Shown in pieces: positions 6,539 to 15,780 of a stretch of 34,092 nt of DNA; the first letter of the stretch is position 1; each line of letters begins with the position of its first letter. The notes under the pieces are model-generated. The model did no database searches and was not told the origin of the DNA. It worked only from the letters and a program-made list of their open reading frames with translations. This DNA is from Thermoanaerobacteraceae bacterium (GTDB lineage: Bacteria > Bacillota > Thermoanaerobacteria > Thermoanaerobacterales > UBA4877). The DNA lies in NCBI GenBank assembly GCA_030016635.1, contig JASEJQ010000023.1, positions 1-34,092 on the forward strand. Direction: 5' to 3'. Made by a program: the position numbers and the translations under genes.

Positions 6539-7491
6539 ACCCCCAGTATATCTAAAAATAATACGTCAAAAGTGAGCTGAATATTGGAATTAAAGGCAAC
6601 AAACCTCCGCATTTCTTCAATTCGCTCTATTATGTGCACCAGTCTATCATCCGGGAATCCGCTATAATTCAAAAGGTATGACTGCTTATCTGCGTTGATA
6701 ATGAATTCATACTTATCATGATTTATCATAAGAAGGTCACGGTAAAAAGACTCCATGATATCCAGCATATCCCCTGCTGTTTCTCTATCGGGCTTTAATA
6801 TTCCATACATATCAAATACATCATATGGTTTTGCATTTCTCAGTCTATCTATTATATCAAATACCTTTTGCCGGAACTCAATATGGTCTGGTTCTAAAAG
6901 CATGACCGCTTTGCCTACCACTCCCTTTGAAAACCGGGCAGCAAACAGAGCTTTTTGTTTATCTATATTATAACGCTTCATTAGCATATCCGTAAGTTCC
7001 TCTTCATTCGCCCTTCTCATCGATAGGACCTGCGCCCTTGAACGTATAGTAGGTAGCAAAGCATCTGTAGAATCTGCAAGCAGCAAAAATATGTTGTCTC
7101 CATGACATTCTTCCAGTGTCTTTAAGATGGCATTCTGGGCCTCAGAGGTCATGGTATGAGCTTTATTTATTATAAAGACATTGTATCTTGATGTGTACGG
7201 CCTAACTATAGACTTTTCTATTATATCCCTTATTTCATCTACGCCTATGGATCTGTTCTGTGTAAGCATATATACGTCGGGAAAAGAACCAGCTTCAATA
7301 GATTTGCAGTTTCTGCATGTATCGCATGGTCTGTTGCCGCCAGTACAGTTTAAATATTTTGCAATCTCCCTTGCAGCCAGACCCTTTCCTGCACCCCTTT
7401 CACCGGTTATAATATATACATTAGAAAAAGATGCTTCATTCTTAAATATCTCAAATATATGGTCCGCCCCAAGGACATCATTAAAACCCAT
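6535..7491 (-). CDS. holB: DNA polymerase III delta' subunit
   Basis: Clamp-loader subunit of the replicative polymerase, an AAA+ protein of 318 residues. Walker-A-like GERGAGKG is at 30-37; the zinc-binding cysteines C49, C56, C59 and C62 sit in the usual insert; sensor-type NAILKTLEE and the IRSRAQ motif (SRA in place of SRC) follow. GAGGTG lies 5 nt before ATG. It starts 9 nt after yaaR stops and overlaps ricT by 4 nt. The C-terminal collar region is diverged, as usual in Firmicutes. Confidence 0.93.
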   Translation of the reverse strand: MGFNDVLGADHIFEIFKNEASFSNVYIITGERGAGKGLAAREIAKYLNCTGGNRPCDTCRNCKSIEAGSFPDVYMLTQNRSIGVDEIRDIIEKSIVRPYTSRYNVFIINKAHTMTSEAQNAILKTLEECHGDNIFLLLADSTDALLPTIRSRAQVLSMRRANEEELTDMLMKRYNIDKQKALFAARFSKGVVGKAVMLLEPDHIEFRQKVFDIIDRLRNAKPYDVFDMYGILKPDRETAGDMLDIMESFYRDLLMINHDKYEFIINADKQSYLLNYSGFPDDRLVHIIERIEEMRRFVAFNSNIQLTFDVLFLDILGV

Positions 7492-7500
7492 AACTACACC

Positions 7501-7941
7501 TCAGTTGTATATATCTACTAAAAGTCCTCTTATTTCATCAATCTTTTCCAGGACATCCAGAGTATCTTTCTCTTTTTTCATGAAGTCTTCGGTTAGTTTA
7601 CTCAGTTTTTCATTTACCTCTTCTATTATAACATAAATTTTATGTCTGCCACTATAATCCAGATAATCCCTTTTTGATGCGGTGAAAGCAGATAGTGCTT
7701 CTCTCAAAAAAGTGCTCACCATCTCTTTATATGCCATGAGGCTGTTTAAATCAAGCATTTCTTTCAGTTCCTTAGACTTTTCATCTATGTCTTCCATAAG
7801 CTTTTTGAGCCTTTCATGGTTATAATCTTCCTCTGCATTTAAAAGACTATCCTTAAAACTGCTACCGGAATTTTTATTTTTCACAGTAACCGGTGTGCTT
7901 ACCCTGTTAAGTCGGACATTTTCTACCTTCACATCAATCAC
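7501..7941 (-). CDS. yaaR: YaaR family protein (DUF327)
   Basis: 146-residue cytoplasmic protein of the YaaR/DUF327 family, function not established, almost always found between tmk and holB. GTG at 7941 overlaps the tmk end by 8 nt; AAGG precedes it. The C-terminal half is the conserved part: YKEMVSTFLREALSAF, a KRDYLDYSGRHKIYVII stretch and long helices. The yaaQ gene that lies between tmk and yaaR in Bacillus is missing. Confidence 0.88.
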   Translation of the reverse strand: MIDVKVENVRLNRVSTPVTVKNKNSGSSFKDSLLNAEEDYNHERLKKLMEDIDEKSKELKEMLDLNSLMAYKEMVSTFLREALSAFTASKRDYLDYSGRHKIYVIIEEVNEKLSKLTEDFMKKEKDTLDVLEKIDEIRGLLVDIYN

Positions 7942-8551
7942 CCCTTACCTTTTTTAAAACTGTGCGCATTATCTCCTCGTGCAATTTATCTCTGTCCTGC
8001 AGTGCATCTAAAATTACAAACCTGTCTTTATATTTATTTGCCAGTATATGATAACCCTCTCTGACTTTCTCCTGAAAAGCTTCTCCTTCCTCCTCTATCC
8101 TATCTGGAGTCCTTGATGATCTGGCAATAAGTTCTCGGGCGGGGGCATCCAGAAGAAAAGTAATATTCGGGACAAGTCCATTTACTGCTGGAGCATTGAT
8201 AGCATATACAATATCTATACCTATCCCCCTGGCGTGGCCTTGATAGGCCAGGCTTGAGTCAACATACCTGTCTACCAGGACAAAATCCTTATTAACCAGG
8301 CCTGGCCATATCACCTGCCTTGCCAGAAGAGCGCGGCTGGCAGCATAGAGATATGCCTCTGTAAGTGGTTCCATGCCCCTATTGCTTTTATCCAGTAAAA
8401 TCTCCCTGATCTTTTCACCAATAGGAGTCCCCCCTGGCTCCCTGGTTACCATGACCCCGTACCCCAAATCAATCAAACGATTTTTAAGCATCACCATCTG
8501 GGTGGATTTCCCGCACCCATCTATACCCTCAAAACTGATGAATAAACCCAA
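7934..8551 (-). CDS. tmk: Thymidylate kinase
   Basis: dTMP kinase, ATP + dTMP to ADP + dTDP, essential for dTTP synthesis. 205 residues. P-loop GIDGCGKST at 9-17, the DRYVDSSLAYQG motif with D94/R95, and a lid region rich in Arg. The start is TTG at 8551, with GGGGGATG about 6 nt upstream and no in-frame ATG nearby; the ATG at 8558 is out of frame. Overlaps yaaR by 8 nt and follows the decarboxylase gene by 11 nt, matching the Bacillus yaaO-tmk order. Confidence 0.95.
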   Translation of the reverse strand: MGLFISFEGIDGCGKSTQMVMLKNRLIDLGYGVMVTREPGGTPIGEKIREILLDKSNRGMEPLTEAYLYAASRALLARQVIWPGLVNKDFVLVDRYVDSSLAYQGHARGIGIDIVYAINAPAVNGLVPNITFLLDAPARELIARSSRTPDRIEEEGEAFQEKVREGYHILANKYKDRFVILDALQDRDKLHEEIMRTVLKKVRGD

Positions 8552-8562
8552 TTTTCATCCCC

Positions 8563-9981
8563 CTATATATCCAGTATGGTAACATAGCCTTTGTCGTAGC
8601 CAATAACCTCAACACCTATCATTACCAGTTCCTCTATCTCCATGGCTATACCGGTTGTAATAAGTTCTCCGGGAGCCACATAGGGTATCCCCGGCGGATA
8701 GGGTATAAGGAAGTCCCCGGCGATTTTGCCTACACTCTCTACAATGGGCACCTTCTTCTTATGCATAAAGGATGCATCTCTCGGGTTGTAGATAATCTCC
8801 GGAATCTTATAGTCAAAGGTGATGGGTATAACCCTATTCTCCTTATTTTTTTTGAGTTGCTTTACAGCGTCTACTAATTTTATGATGTCTTCTTCTCTGT
8901 CACCTATAGTGATCATGGACAATATATTATACATATCGGAAAGCTCTACCTGTATATTATATCTGTCTCTTAAAATCTCTTCCGCCTCATGTCCTGTCAT
9001 ATGAAGCCCCTTAACATTTACAACCAGCTTGGTGGGGTCTATATCCACTATACTGTACTGTCCTATTATATCCTCATCTATTACATGTATATCCTCTGCA
9101 TCTTTCAATTTTTCCCTGGCCAGGTGCGAAAGCCTCATTACCTCATCCATCAGATCTGGATGTTCCTCCACCTCTTCCCTGGCCAGGTCAAGGGATGACA
9201 TGAGCAGATAGGACGGGCTTGTTGTCTGTACAAGACGCAGTGCAAATATAAGCCTATCTATGTTTATCCTGTCGCTCCCCACATGAAGTATCGAACTCTG
9301 GGTAAATGAAGGGAGTGTCTTATGGACGCTCTGTACTACCATATCTGCCCCTGCCTCCAGTGCAGTTATGGGAAAATCCTCATGAAACTTAAAATGCACC
9401 CCATGAGCCTCGTCCACCAGAAGAATTTTCCCGTAACGGTGCACGATATCGGCTATGGCTTTTATATCCATGCATAGACCATAGAAATTGGGATATGTAA
9501 CCATAACAGCTATGGCATCCCTATTCTCCAATAAAGCTCTCTCGACACTCTCAGGAGTTACCCCTACCGATATGCCGTCTTCCCAATCCACGGCAGGTTC
9601 TATATAGGCCGGGTTTGCCCCTGCAAGTATCATGCCGCTGAATGAAGATCGGTGGCAGCTTCTTTCTATCAAAAGTTTTTCCCCGGGATGTAATGTAGCA
9701 AGCATCATGGCATAGATACCGCCGGTAGTCCCGTTTACCAGAAAAAAGGATTTCTTAGCGCCGAAGGCTTTCGCTGCCCGTTCTTCAGCCTCTAAGATTA
9801 TGCCCTTTGCATTATGAAGGTTGTCTGTATCCGGAAGCTCAGTAAGATCGATTTTAAAGAGATTCTCTTTTATCTCATCAGCCCTTAAAATCCCTTTACC
9901 CTGTTTATGGCCAGGCATATGAAATGGTGTTATGTTCTTTTCAACATACCTTAATAAACCATCAAAAAGTGGTGCAGTCAT
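8563..9981 (-). CDS. PLP-dependent Orn/Lys/Arg decarboxylase (YaaO type)
   Basis: Fold-type I PLP decarboxylase of the Orn/Lys/Arg major-domain family, probably making cadaverine, agmatine or putrescine; the substrate cannot be fixed from sequence. 472 residues from ATG 9981, chosen because AAGGAGG lies 6 nt upstream; an in-frame ATG at 10014 has none. Visible: N-terminal TPFHMPGHKQGKG, LLVDEAHG (DEAHG at 190-194), and SVHKTLPSFTQSS with the PLP lysine K221. The short form lacks the inducible wing domain of enterobacterial enzymes. It heads the tmk-yaaR-holB-ricT run, as Bacillus yaaO does. Confidence 0.9.
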   Translation of the reverse strand: MTAPLFDGLLRYVEKNITPFHMPGHKQGKGILRADEIKENLFKIDLTELPDTDNLHNAKGIILEAEERAAKAFGAKKSFFLVNGTTGGIYAMMLATLHPGEKLLIERSCHRSSFSGMILAGANPAYIEPAVDWEDGISVGVTPESVERALLENRDAIAVMVTYPNFYGLCMDIKAIADIVHRYGKILLVDEAHGVHFKFHEDFPITALEAGADMVVQSVHKTLPSFTQSSILHVGSDRINIDRLIFALRLVQTTSPSYLLMSSLDLAREEVEEHPDLMDEVMRLSHLAREKLKDAEDIHVIDEDIIGQYSIVDIDPTKLVVNVKGLHMTGHEAEEILRDRYNIQVELSDMYNILSMITIGDREEDIIKLVDAVKQLKKNKENRVIPITFDYKIPEIIYNPRDASFMHKKKVPIVESVGKIAGDFLIPYPPGIPYVAPGELITTGIAMEIEELVMIGVEVIGYDKGYVTILDI

Positions 9982-10304
9982 AAAAAACCTCCTTCTACTA
10001 TAATTATACATCATTTATTTTCCCCAAGAAGTAGCCTTGAGAAATTAAAATTCATAATATGCTGCTTGTTATTTTTTCCATAAAAGACGATAATATTTAC
10101 AGGTGTTTAGATGATACCTACAATGTATTGTTCTGGATTGGGGTTTTAAATAATTTGCCGTTTTTCAATCATGCAGGATAAAATATATCTTTTTTAAGAA
10201 AAAAATTAGTGTTATACTATTTAAGGATTGATGATAACATTGCTTTAAATACCAAATCCTGATAAAATAGGAGTTGGATAAATTCTATTATGGAAGGATT
10301 GCCA
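9982..10304. other. Divergent intergenic region, decarboxylase / ppsR
   Basis: About 320 bases, AT-rich, with no gene. An extended -10 (TGTTATACT, 10210-10218) faces ppsR, with only a T-run in the -35 place. A TATAAT on the minus strand near 10004-10009 could serve the decarboxylase operon, but no good -35 stands before it. No riboswitch-like structure was recognised. Confidence 0.4.
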
Positions 10305-11093
10305 ATGGCTAACTCAAGGATATATATAGTGTCCGACTCATCAGGAGAATCTCTAAGAGATCTTGTAGAAACAGCTTCCCTGCAATTGAAGCGTGACTTC
10401 ACTATTGTAAAAATTCCTTACGTAGGGGATATCCAGGAGATAAAGGATATCGTATACCAGGCAAAGGCAGAAGACTCAATTATCTTTTCAGCTATTATTA
10501 TAAGCAATCTAAGGGATACACTTCTTTATGAGTGCGCCACAAATGGCGTTAAAGCTGTTGACCTGCTGCAGTATGTGATAGAACTATTAAAGTACGACTT
10601 TAAGGGTTCAGGACAGTCTCCTGCGATCGAAGAGTATTCTCAAAAGATATCCGCCATGGAATATGTGTTTTTGCATGATGACGGTTTAAAGACCGAGGAA
10701 ATACTAAAGGCAGATGTAGTTATAATAGGTGTATCCAGGACATCTAAGACCCCACTCTGCATGTACTTAGCCAATAAAGGCATTAAGGCGGCCAATATAC
10801 CACTTATCCCGGAAGTAGAGCCTCCAAAGGAGATCTTTATGGTGCCATCAGATAAAATTGTTGGGCTTACCATAGCTCCGGATAAGCTTCATCATATACG
10901 TGCAGAGAGGATTAAGGCTATGGGATTGGGCATTAATGCATCATATGCCACCATGGAAAGGATAAAAAAGGAGATAAATTATGCAGAATCCATCATGGAC
11001 AGCCTGGGATGTCTGAAAATAGATGTTACCAACAAGGCTGTTGAAGAGGCCGCTCAGATTATAATGGGTCATTTGAAAATTAATAATGTATAA
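10305..11093 (+). CDS. ppsR: Pyruvate, phosphate dikinase regulatory protein
   Basis: DUF299 bifunctional enzyme: ADP-dependent protein kinase and Pi-dependent phosphorylase acting on a threonine of pyruvate, phosphate dikinase, turning it off and on. The start at 10305 is preferred over ATG 10290, because GGAAGG lies 7 nt before it and nothing precedes 10290; this gives 262 residues. The N-terminal ISDSSGE-like motif reads IYIVSDSSGES, and the P-loop GVSRTSKTP is at 142-150. Its direct neighbour downstream is ppdK, the substrate, 52 nt away with an intervening hairpin. Confidence 0.94.
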   Translation: MANSRIYIVSDSSGESLRDLVETASLQLKRDFTIVKIPYVGDIQEIKDIVYQAKAEDSIIFSAIIISNLRDTLLYECATNGVKAVDLLQYVIELLKYDFKGSGQSPAIEEYSQKISAMEYVFLHDDGLKTEEILKADVVIIGVSRTSKTPLCMYLANKGIKAANIPLIPEVEPPKEIFMVPSDKIVGLTIAPDKLHHIRAERIKAMGLGINASYATMERIKKEINYAESIMDSLGCLKIDVTNKAVEEAAQIIMGHLKINNV

Positions 11094-11112
11094 AAGCGCT
11101 TTTGCGCTTTTT
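11092..11112 (+). terminator. Terminator/attenuator between ppsR and ppdK
   Basis: AAAAGCGC (11092-11099), TTTT loop, GCGCTTTT (11104-11111) and a T5 tract. It overlaps the ppsR stop and lies 34 nt ahead of ppdK, so it may reduce read-through from ppsR. Confidence 0.7.
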
Positions 11113-11145
11113 ATAAATTAAGTAAACAAAGGAGGTTACATAGCA

Positions 11146-13791
11146 ATGGCTCATAAGTATGTCTATATGTTTGAAGAGGGCAATGGCTCTATGAAAGAGC
11201 TCCTCGGCGGCAAGGGTGCCGGCCTGGCCGAAATGACCAATATTGGGCTTCCCGTACCGCCCGGATTCACCATTACCACAGAGGCATGCACTATTTACTA
11301 TGAAAATAATGGAAAGCTGCCTCAGGAAATAATAGATGAGGCCATGGAGTATCTGGCAAAATTGGAGACAAAGGCCGGAAGAAAACTGGGTGATCCAGAA
11401 CATCCGCTTCTGGTGTCAGTACGTTCCGGTGCAAGAATATCCATGCCTGGTATGATGGATACCATATTAAACCTGGGCTTAAACGATCAGACTGTAGAGG
11501 GCCTGGCCAAAGAATCCAACAACCCAAGGTTTGCATATGACTGCTATCGCCGCTTCATACAGATGTTCAGCGATGTGGTTATGCACGTAAATATCAACCT
11601 GTTTGAAGGCGAACTGGAGAAATTGAAGGAGGAGGTTGGAGCAAGGCTGGATACCGATCTTACTGCAAAAAATCTCCAGGAACTCATAAAGAGGTATAAG
11701 GATATAGTAAGGAAAAATGCAGGCAGGGAGTTCCCACAGGATGTAAAGGAACAGCTTTTGATGGCTATAAACGCTGTCTTTGAATCCTGGAATACTCCAA
11801 GGGCTATAACATACAGGAAATTGAACAAGATACCGGATGACTGGGGCACTGCTGTAAACGTTGTTATGATGGCATTTGGAAACATGGGTAATAATTCCGG
11901 TACAGGCGTTGCATTTACAAGGAACCCATCCACAGGCGAAAAGGTATTCTATGGTGAGTTCTTAATAAATGCCCAGGGTGAAGACGTTGTGGCAGGCATC
12001 AGGACGCCAAAACCCATAGCCGAGTTAAAGGATGAGATGCCAGTGGTATATGACCAACTGTTAAATGTTGCTAAAACCCTGGAAAATCACTACAAGGACA
12101 TGCAGGACATCGAGTTTACCGTCCAGGAAGGCAAGCTCTATATGCTGCAGACCAGGAGCGGCAAGAGGACACCTCAGGCTGCTATCAAGATAGCTGTGGA
12201 CCTCTGTGAAGAGGGTATCATTGACAAAGAGACAGCTCTCATGAGGGTAGAGCCCGAACAGATATCCATGGTAATGCACAGACAGATAGACCCCAACTCC
12301 AAATATCAGGTTATAGCCAAGGGGCTGGCAGCGTCTCCAGGTGCAGGCATGGGTGAGGTTGTATTTGATGCTGATGAGGCTGAGAAATTAGCCCATGAGG
12401 AAGGCAGGAAGGTTATACTGGTTAGACCCGAAACCACCCCTGACGACATACATGGCCTAGCCGCTGCAGAAGCAGTCCTGACAAGCCGTGGTGGTATGAC
12501 AAGCCATGCAGCAGTTGTTGCAAGAGGCATGGGTAAACCTGCTATCTGCGGATGTGAAAGCATTAAGATAGACTTAGACCGTGAGCTCTTTACAGTGGGC
12601 GACATCACAGTAAAGAAGGGTGACATCATCACAGTAGACGGCACCACCGGCAATGTCATACTGGGTGAGGTCAACTTTGTAGACCCGACATTCTCTGAAG
12701 AATTCACAAAACTGCTCACATGGGCAGACGAGGTAGCAAAGATAGGTGTCAGGGCCAATGCAGATACACCTGTAGATGCTACCACAGCCAGAAACTTTGG
12801 TGCAAAGGGCGTTGGCCTCTGCCGTACAGAGCACATGTTCATGGCTACAGACAGGCTTCCTGTTGTTCAGGAAATGATACTGGCTCAGAACTATGAAGAC
12901 AGGAAGGCTGCCTTAGATAGGCTTCTCCCGATGCAGCAGGGCGACTTTGAGGCAATATTAAAGACAATGGAAGGCTATGAGGTAATCATAAGGCTATTAG
13001 ACCCGCCTCTGCATGAGTTCCTGCCGGATGAGATGGAGCTTGCATTAAAGCTCAATACATTGAGACTCACCAACGGATCTAAAGAAGAAATAGATGAGAC
13101 AGAAGAACTTCTGAAGAATGTAAGGGCATTAAAGGAGTTTAACCCGATGCTGGGCTTCAGGGGATGCCGTCTCGGCATGATCTATCCAGAAATCTACGAG
13201 ATGCAGATAAGGGCTATACTCAACGCCACTGTCAACCTCTTAAAGCAGGGTGTCAATGTGATACCAGAGATTATGTTCCCGCTGGTAGGCACCCAGGAAG
13301 AGATGAAGAGGCTAAAAGAAATGGCCGTAAATATAGGCAAGGAAATCATGGATGCCATAGGAGTTAAGCTGGATTATAAGATTGGTACTATGATAGAAGT
13401 ACCAAGGGCTGCCCTTGTAGCGGATCAGCTTGCTGAATATGCTGACTTCTTCTCCTTCGGCACCAATGACCTTACCCAGACCACATTTGGATACAGCCGT
13501 GACGACGCTGAGCACAGGTTCCTCTTCCAGTACATCGAGAAGAAGATATTAAAGGACGACCCGTTTGAGACACTGGATGCGGATGGTGTAGGTCAACTCA
13601 TAAAAATTGCCCATGACAAGGGCCGTTCTGTAAAGAGTGACCTGTCACTGGGTATATGCGGCGAGCATGGTGGAGACCCAAGGTCAATAGACTTCTGCTA
13701 CACGGCAGGCTTAAACTACGTAAGCTGCTCACCATACAGGGTGCCTGTAGCAAGATTAGCAGCAGCCCAGGCCACAATCAGACATAAATAA
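11146..13791 (+). CDS. ppdK: Pyruvate, phosphate dikinase
   Basis: Interconverts pyruvate + ATP + Pi and PEP + AMP + PPi; in Clostridia it can work in glycolysis or gluconeogenesis. 881 residues, full family length. The N-terminal ATP-grasp-like domain starts with KYVYMFEEG and GGKGAGLAEM. The phosphohistidine domain has SRGGMTSHAAV with catalytic H454; the threonine at 452 is the likely PpsR target. The C-terminal PEP/pyruvate barrel ends in GICGEHGGDP with C838. AAAGGAGG precedes ATG. Codon use is richer in GC than in the flanking genes, as expected for a highly expressed gene. Confidence 0.98.
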   Translation: MAHKYVYMFEEGNGSMKELLGGKGAGLAEMTNIGLPVPPGFTITTEACTIYYENNGKLPQEIIDEAMEYLAKLETKAGRKLGDPEHPLLVSVRSGARISMPGMMDTILNLGLNDQTVEGLAKESNNPRFAYDCYRRFIQMFSDVVMHVNINLFEGELEKLKEEVGARLDTDLTAKNLQELIKRYKDIVRKNAGREFPQDVKEQLLMAINAVFESWNTPRAITYRKLNKIPDDWGTAVNVVMMAFGNMGNNSGTGVAFTRNPSTGEKVFYGEFLINAQGEDVVAGIRTPKPIAELKDEMPVVYDQLLNVAKTLENHYKDMQDIEFTVQEGKLYMLQTRSGKRTPQAAIKIAVDLCEEGIIDKETALMRVEPEQISMVMHRQIDPNSKYQVIAKGLAASPGAGMGEVVFDADEAEKLAHEEGRKVILVRPETTPDDIHGLAAAEAVLTSRGGMTSHAAVVARGMGKPAICGCESIKIDLDRELFTVGDITVKKGDIITVDGTTGNVILGEVNFVDPTFSEEFTKLLTWADEVAKIGVRANADTPVDATTARNFGAKGVGLCRTEHMFMATDRLPVVQEMILAQNYEDRKAALDRLLPMQQGDFEAILKTMEGYEVIIRLLDPPLHEFLPDEMELALKLNTLRLTNGSKEEIDETEELLKNVRALKEFNPMLGFRGCRLGMIYPEIYEMQIRAILNATVNLLKQGVNVIPEIMFPLVGTQEEMKRLKEMAVNIGKEIMDAIGVKLDYKIGTMIEVPRAALVADQLAEYADFFSFGTNDLTQTTFGYSRDDAEHRFLFQYIEKKILKDDPFETLDADGVGQLIKIAHDKGRSVKSDLSLGICGEHGGDPRSIDFCYTAGLNYVSCSPYRVPVARLAAAQATIRHK

Positions 13792-13806
13792 TATAGATAA
13801 ATTTAA

Positions 13807-13830
13807 GGCCGGTGAATTATACCGGCCCTT
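13807..13830. terminator. Terminator after ppdK
   Basis: GGCCGGT (13807-13813) and ACCGGCC (13821-13827) with a 7-nt loop, then CTTT. The complementary strand reads AAAGGGCCGGT...ACCGGCCTTAAA, so it can also stop the convergent anti-sigma transcript. Confidence 0.75.
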
Positions 13831-13835
13831 TATGT

Positions 13836-14888
13836 TTAATACTTATCCGTTACCACCCCTAAGGAGGATGCCTTTATAAATGATAATTCATATAAGGATT
13901 TTAAGCTATCTCTATCACCTGTCACTACAACGCCCTGTACCTTAATGTCACTCTCTGTTATTTTTCCATCCTTACCTGCGATGTTGGTAAAGACCCTTGT
14001 AAACTCCCATTTATATCTTGTGTCATACTCTTTACCATTTTCCAGCGCCCCTACAAACCGCGAGACAGGGTCGGGTATCTCTTTACCAGTTTCATCATAC
14101 GCCTTAATTCCATATGCTGTCCTTTCAGACCGTATCTTAGCCGGTACATCAACAATTTCCCCTGTGCCTTCCTGCTTTATCTTACGCGGCTTGGATTCCT
14201 CCTTTTCCTCATCACTCTGGTCGTCAACCCAGTACCATGCCACTGTGACATCTTCAGGTATCATCTTCCTGACCTCATCAATGCTATATGCCCTGTCAAA
14301 AGAAAGCGCCATCTCCATATACTTATCCGGACCTATCTTGTCCAGCAGGCTCAGGTCATTTTTATAATCCTGATATTTTATATACGGATAATAAAAAACC
14401 ATCTCCCTCTGGCCAAGCACATTGTACTTGTTATATTTCAAATCATCTGTATAATAGCTCGTGCCAAAAATTATCGGCGACTCTGTACCTATCAAATCCC
14501 CGTAGTCCGATTTAAACGGCCCGTATACATAGCTCTTTTCGCCTGTATATACAATCTTGTCTTTGAGTATCTTATATGTCGCATATTCGTCCCGCCCGCC
14601 AAACAGGCTGTGGTACCTCCTCACCTCTCCTATATAGGTGTTTGGCGCCGAAATATAATAGAATTCTGACACAGCAATCTGAATAGGTGTTCCATATTTG
14701 TACGCCATTGCCTGGCCGAAATATATCACAGCAACAGACATCAAGCACATGACAATTATACTGATAATCATATTTCTCACTATAGAGTAAAACTTTGCCT
14801 TTCTTACGGCCTTTTTAAGCTTATCTTCTTTAAACCCCTCAAAGATCTCATCAATATCCCTGTCATTATTTTCTCTCTTGTCTTTCAT
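13836..14888 (-). CDS. Membrane anti-sigma factor (sigma-factor regulator type)
   Basis: 350-residue protein with a charged cytoplasmic N-terminus (1-36), one membrane helix at about 37-58 (MIISIIVMCLMSVAVIYFG) and a large extracellular domain, the layout of the Sigma_reg_N/Sigma_reg_C anti-sigma family. It starts 23 nt inside the end of the sigma gene, the usual overlap of an ECF sigma and its cognate anti-sigma. GGAGG lies 11 nt before ATG. The external domain should sense or transmit an envelope signal; what signal is unknown. No zinc-binding ZAS motif (HxxxCxxC) is seen. Confidence 0.75.
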   Translation of the reverse strand: MKDKRENNDRDIDEIFEGFKEDKLKKAVRKAKFYSIVRNMIISIIVMCLMSVAVIYFGQAMAYKYGTPIQIAVSEFYYISAPNTYIGEVRRYHSLFGGRDEYATYKILKDKIVYTGEKSYVYGPFKSDYGDLIGTESPIIFGTSYYTDDLKYNKYNVLGQREMVFYYPYIKYQDYKNDLSLLDKIGPDKYMEMALSFDRAYSIDEVRKMIPEDVTVAWYWVDDQSDEEKEESKPRKIKQEGTGEIVDVPAKIRSERTAYGIKAYDETGKEIPDPVSRFVGALENGKEYDTRYKWEFTRVFTNIAGKDGKITESDIKVQGVVVTGDRDSLKSLYELSFIKASSLGVVTDKY

Positions 14889-15387
14889 TAAGCAATCTCG
14901 CCTCCCATAACCTCTTAAATTTGTTTCTGGCCCTGTAAAGATAGACCTTTACCTTGTCTTCACTGTACCCATAGACATCGGCAATATCCCTGTATGAAAA
15001 ATTCATGGTATACTTTAAGACAAGTAAATCCTTGTATTCAGGTTGCAGCATGTCAAGGGTACCTTTTATCGCCTTACCCTTTTCATTGGTTAAAAAGATA
15101 TCTTCAGCACTTTTAGTAAACATTCCGATAACATCCAGACTGTCAATGTCAATTTCCTTCCTTTTCTTTCTTCTGCCGTATATTGTATAATAATTATTAA
15201 TAGCCACCTTAAACAGCCATGCCCTAACCCTGTCGCTGTCAATAGAGTCAATATATTTTAATGCCTTATACAGGGTCTCTTGGGCAATATCTTCAGCATC
15301 TTCTACTGAGACACCCATCTTGAGCATAAACTTAAATACTATCTTTATCTCATCAATAAGGAGTTCTTCCAAGCTTTCATCACTCAT
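14866..15387 (-). CDS. ECF-type RNA polymerase sigma factor
   Basis: 173 residues from ATG 15387, with AGGGGGTGGGG just upstream; an in-frame extension to 15567 is out of family. Region 2 is seen in VEDAEDIAQETLYKALKYI and the RVRAWLFKVAINNYY segment. Region 4 is seen in LKYTMNFSYRDIADVYGYSE and KVKVYLYRARNKFKRLWE. The gene overlaps its putative anti-sigma gene by 23 nt. Promoters controlled by this factor cannot be told from one window; no obvious duplicated AAC/CGT ECF promoter was seen upstream. Confidence 0.9.
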   Translation of the reverse strand: MSDESLEELLIDEIKIVFKFMLKMGVSVEDAEDIAQETLYKALKYIDSIDSDRVRAWLFKVAINNYYTIYGRRKKRKEIDIDSLDVIGMFTKSAEDIFLTNEKGKAIKGTLDMLQPEYKDLLVLKYTMNFSYRDIADVYGYSEDKVKVYLYRARNKFKRLWEARLLNERQERK

Positions 15388-15780
15388 ACCCCACCCCCTA
15401 TTCAGCATGCTGCAGCAGCCAAAGTACATTCTCATCAACCTTCCATAATATATAACCGATTGACGACCAAAAAGTATACAGCACCCATTGATAAAATTTT
15501 TACTGCTACCAAAAACATATTTCCTATAGAAATACCCTGCAATGAGCCTGCAGGGTATATAATCCAATAATTTCTTACTATGTCAGTTGCGGGCTTATGT
15601 CCCAACATCAACGTATATTTCTCAAGCATCCGGTGTCCATAAGATAATAAAAACCCGCTTCATATTTCCACATTTCCTTATTTGACCAACCTCTGTCTTC
15701 CAGGCATCCTGTCAAATGTGCTTTTAGACTATGTATTCAGAACAGGCCAGTCAAGAAACATGTCCTGTTAAATAAAAGCA
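15388..15780. other. Intergenic region upstream of the sigma operon
   Basis: About 390 bases without a convincing gene. A short inverted repeat (CCTGCAatgaGCCTGCAGG region, 15536-15554) and a weak AACAGG/CCTGTT hairpin near 15740-15770 downstream of the ytaF-type gene are present. A TATACT sequence occurs on the minus strand near 15475, but with no good -35. Nothing else was recognised. Confidence 0.35.

Noticed and set aside
12306-12842. Long frames opposite ppdK (also 11544-11933) and opposite other GC-richer genes
   Set aside because: They follow from codon bias of the real gene on the other strand; no ribosome sites or family similarity.
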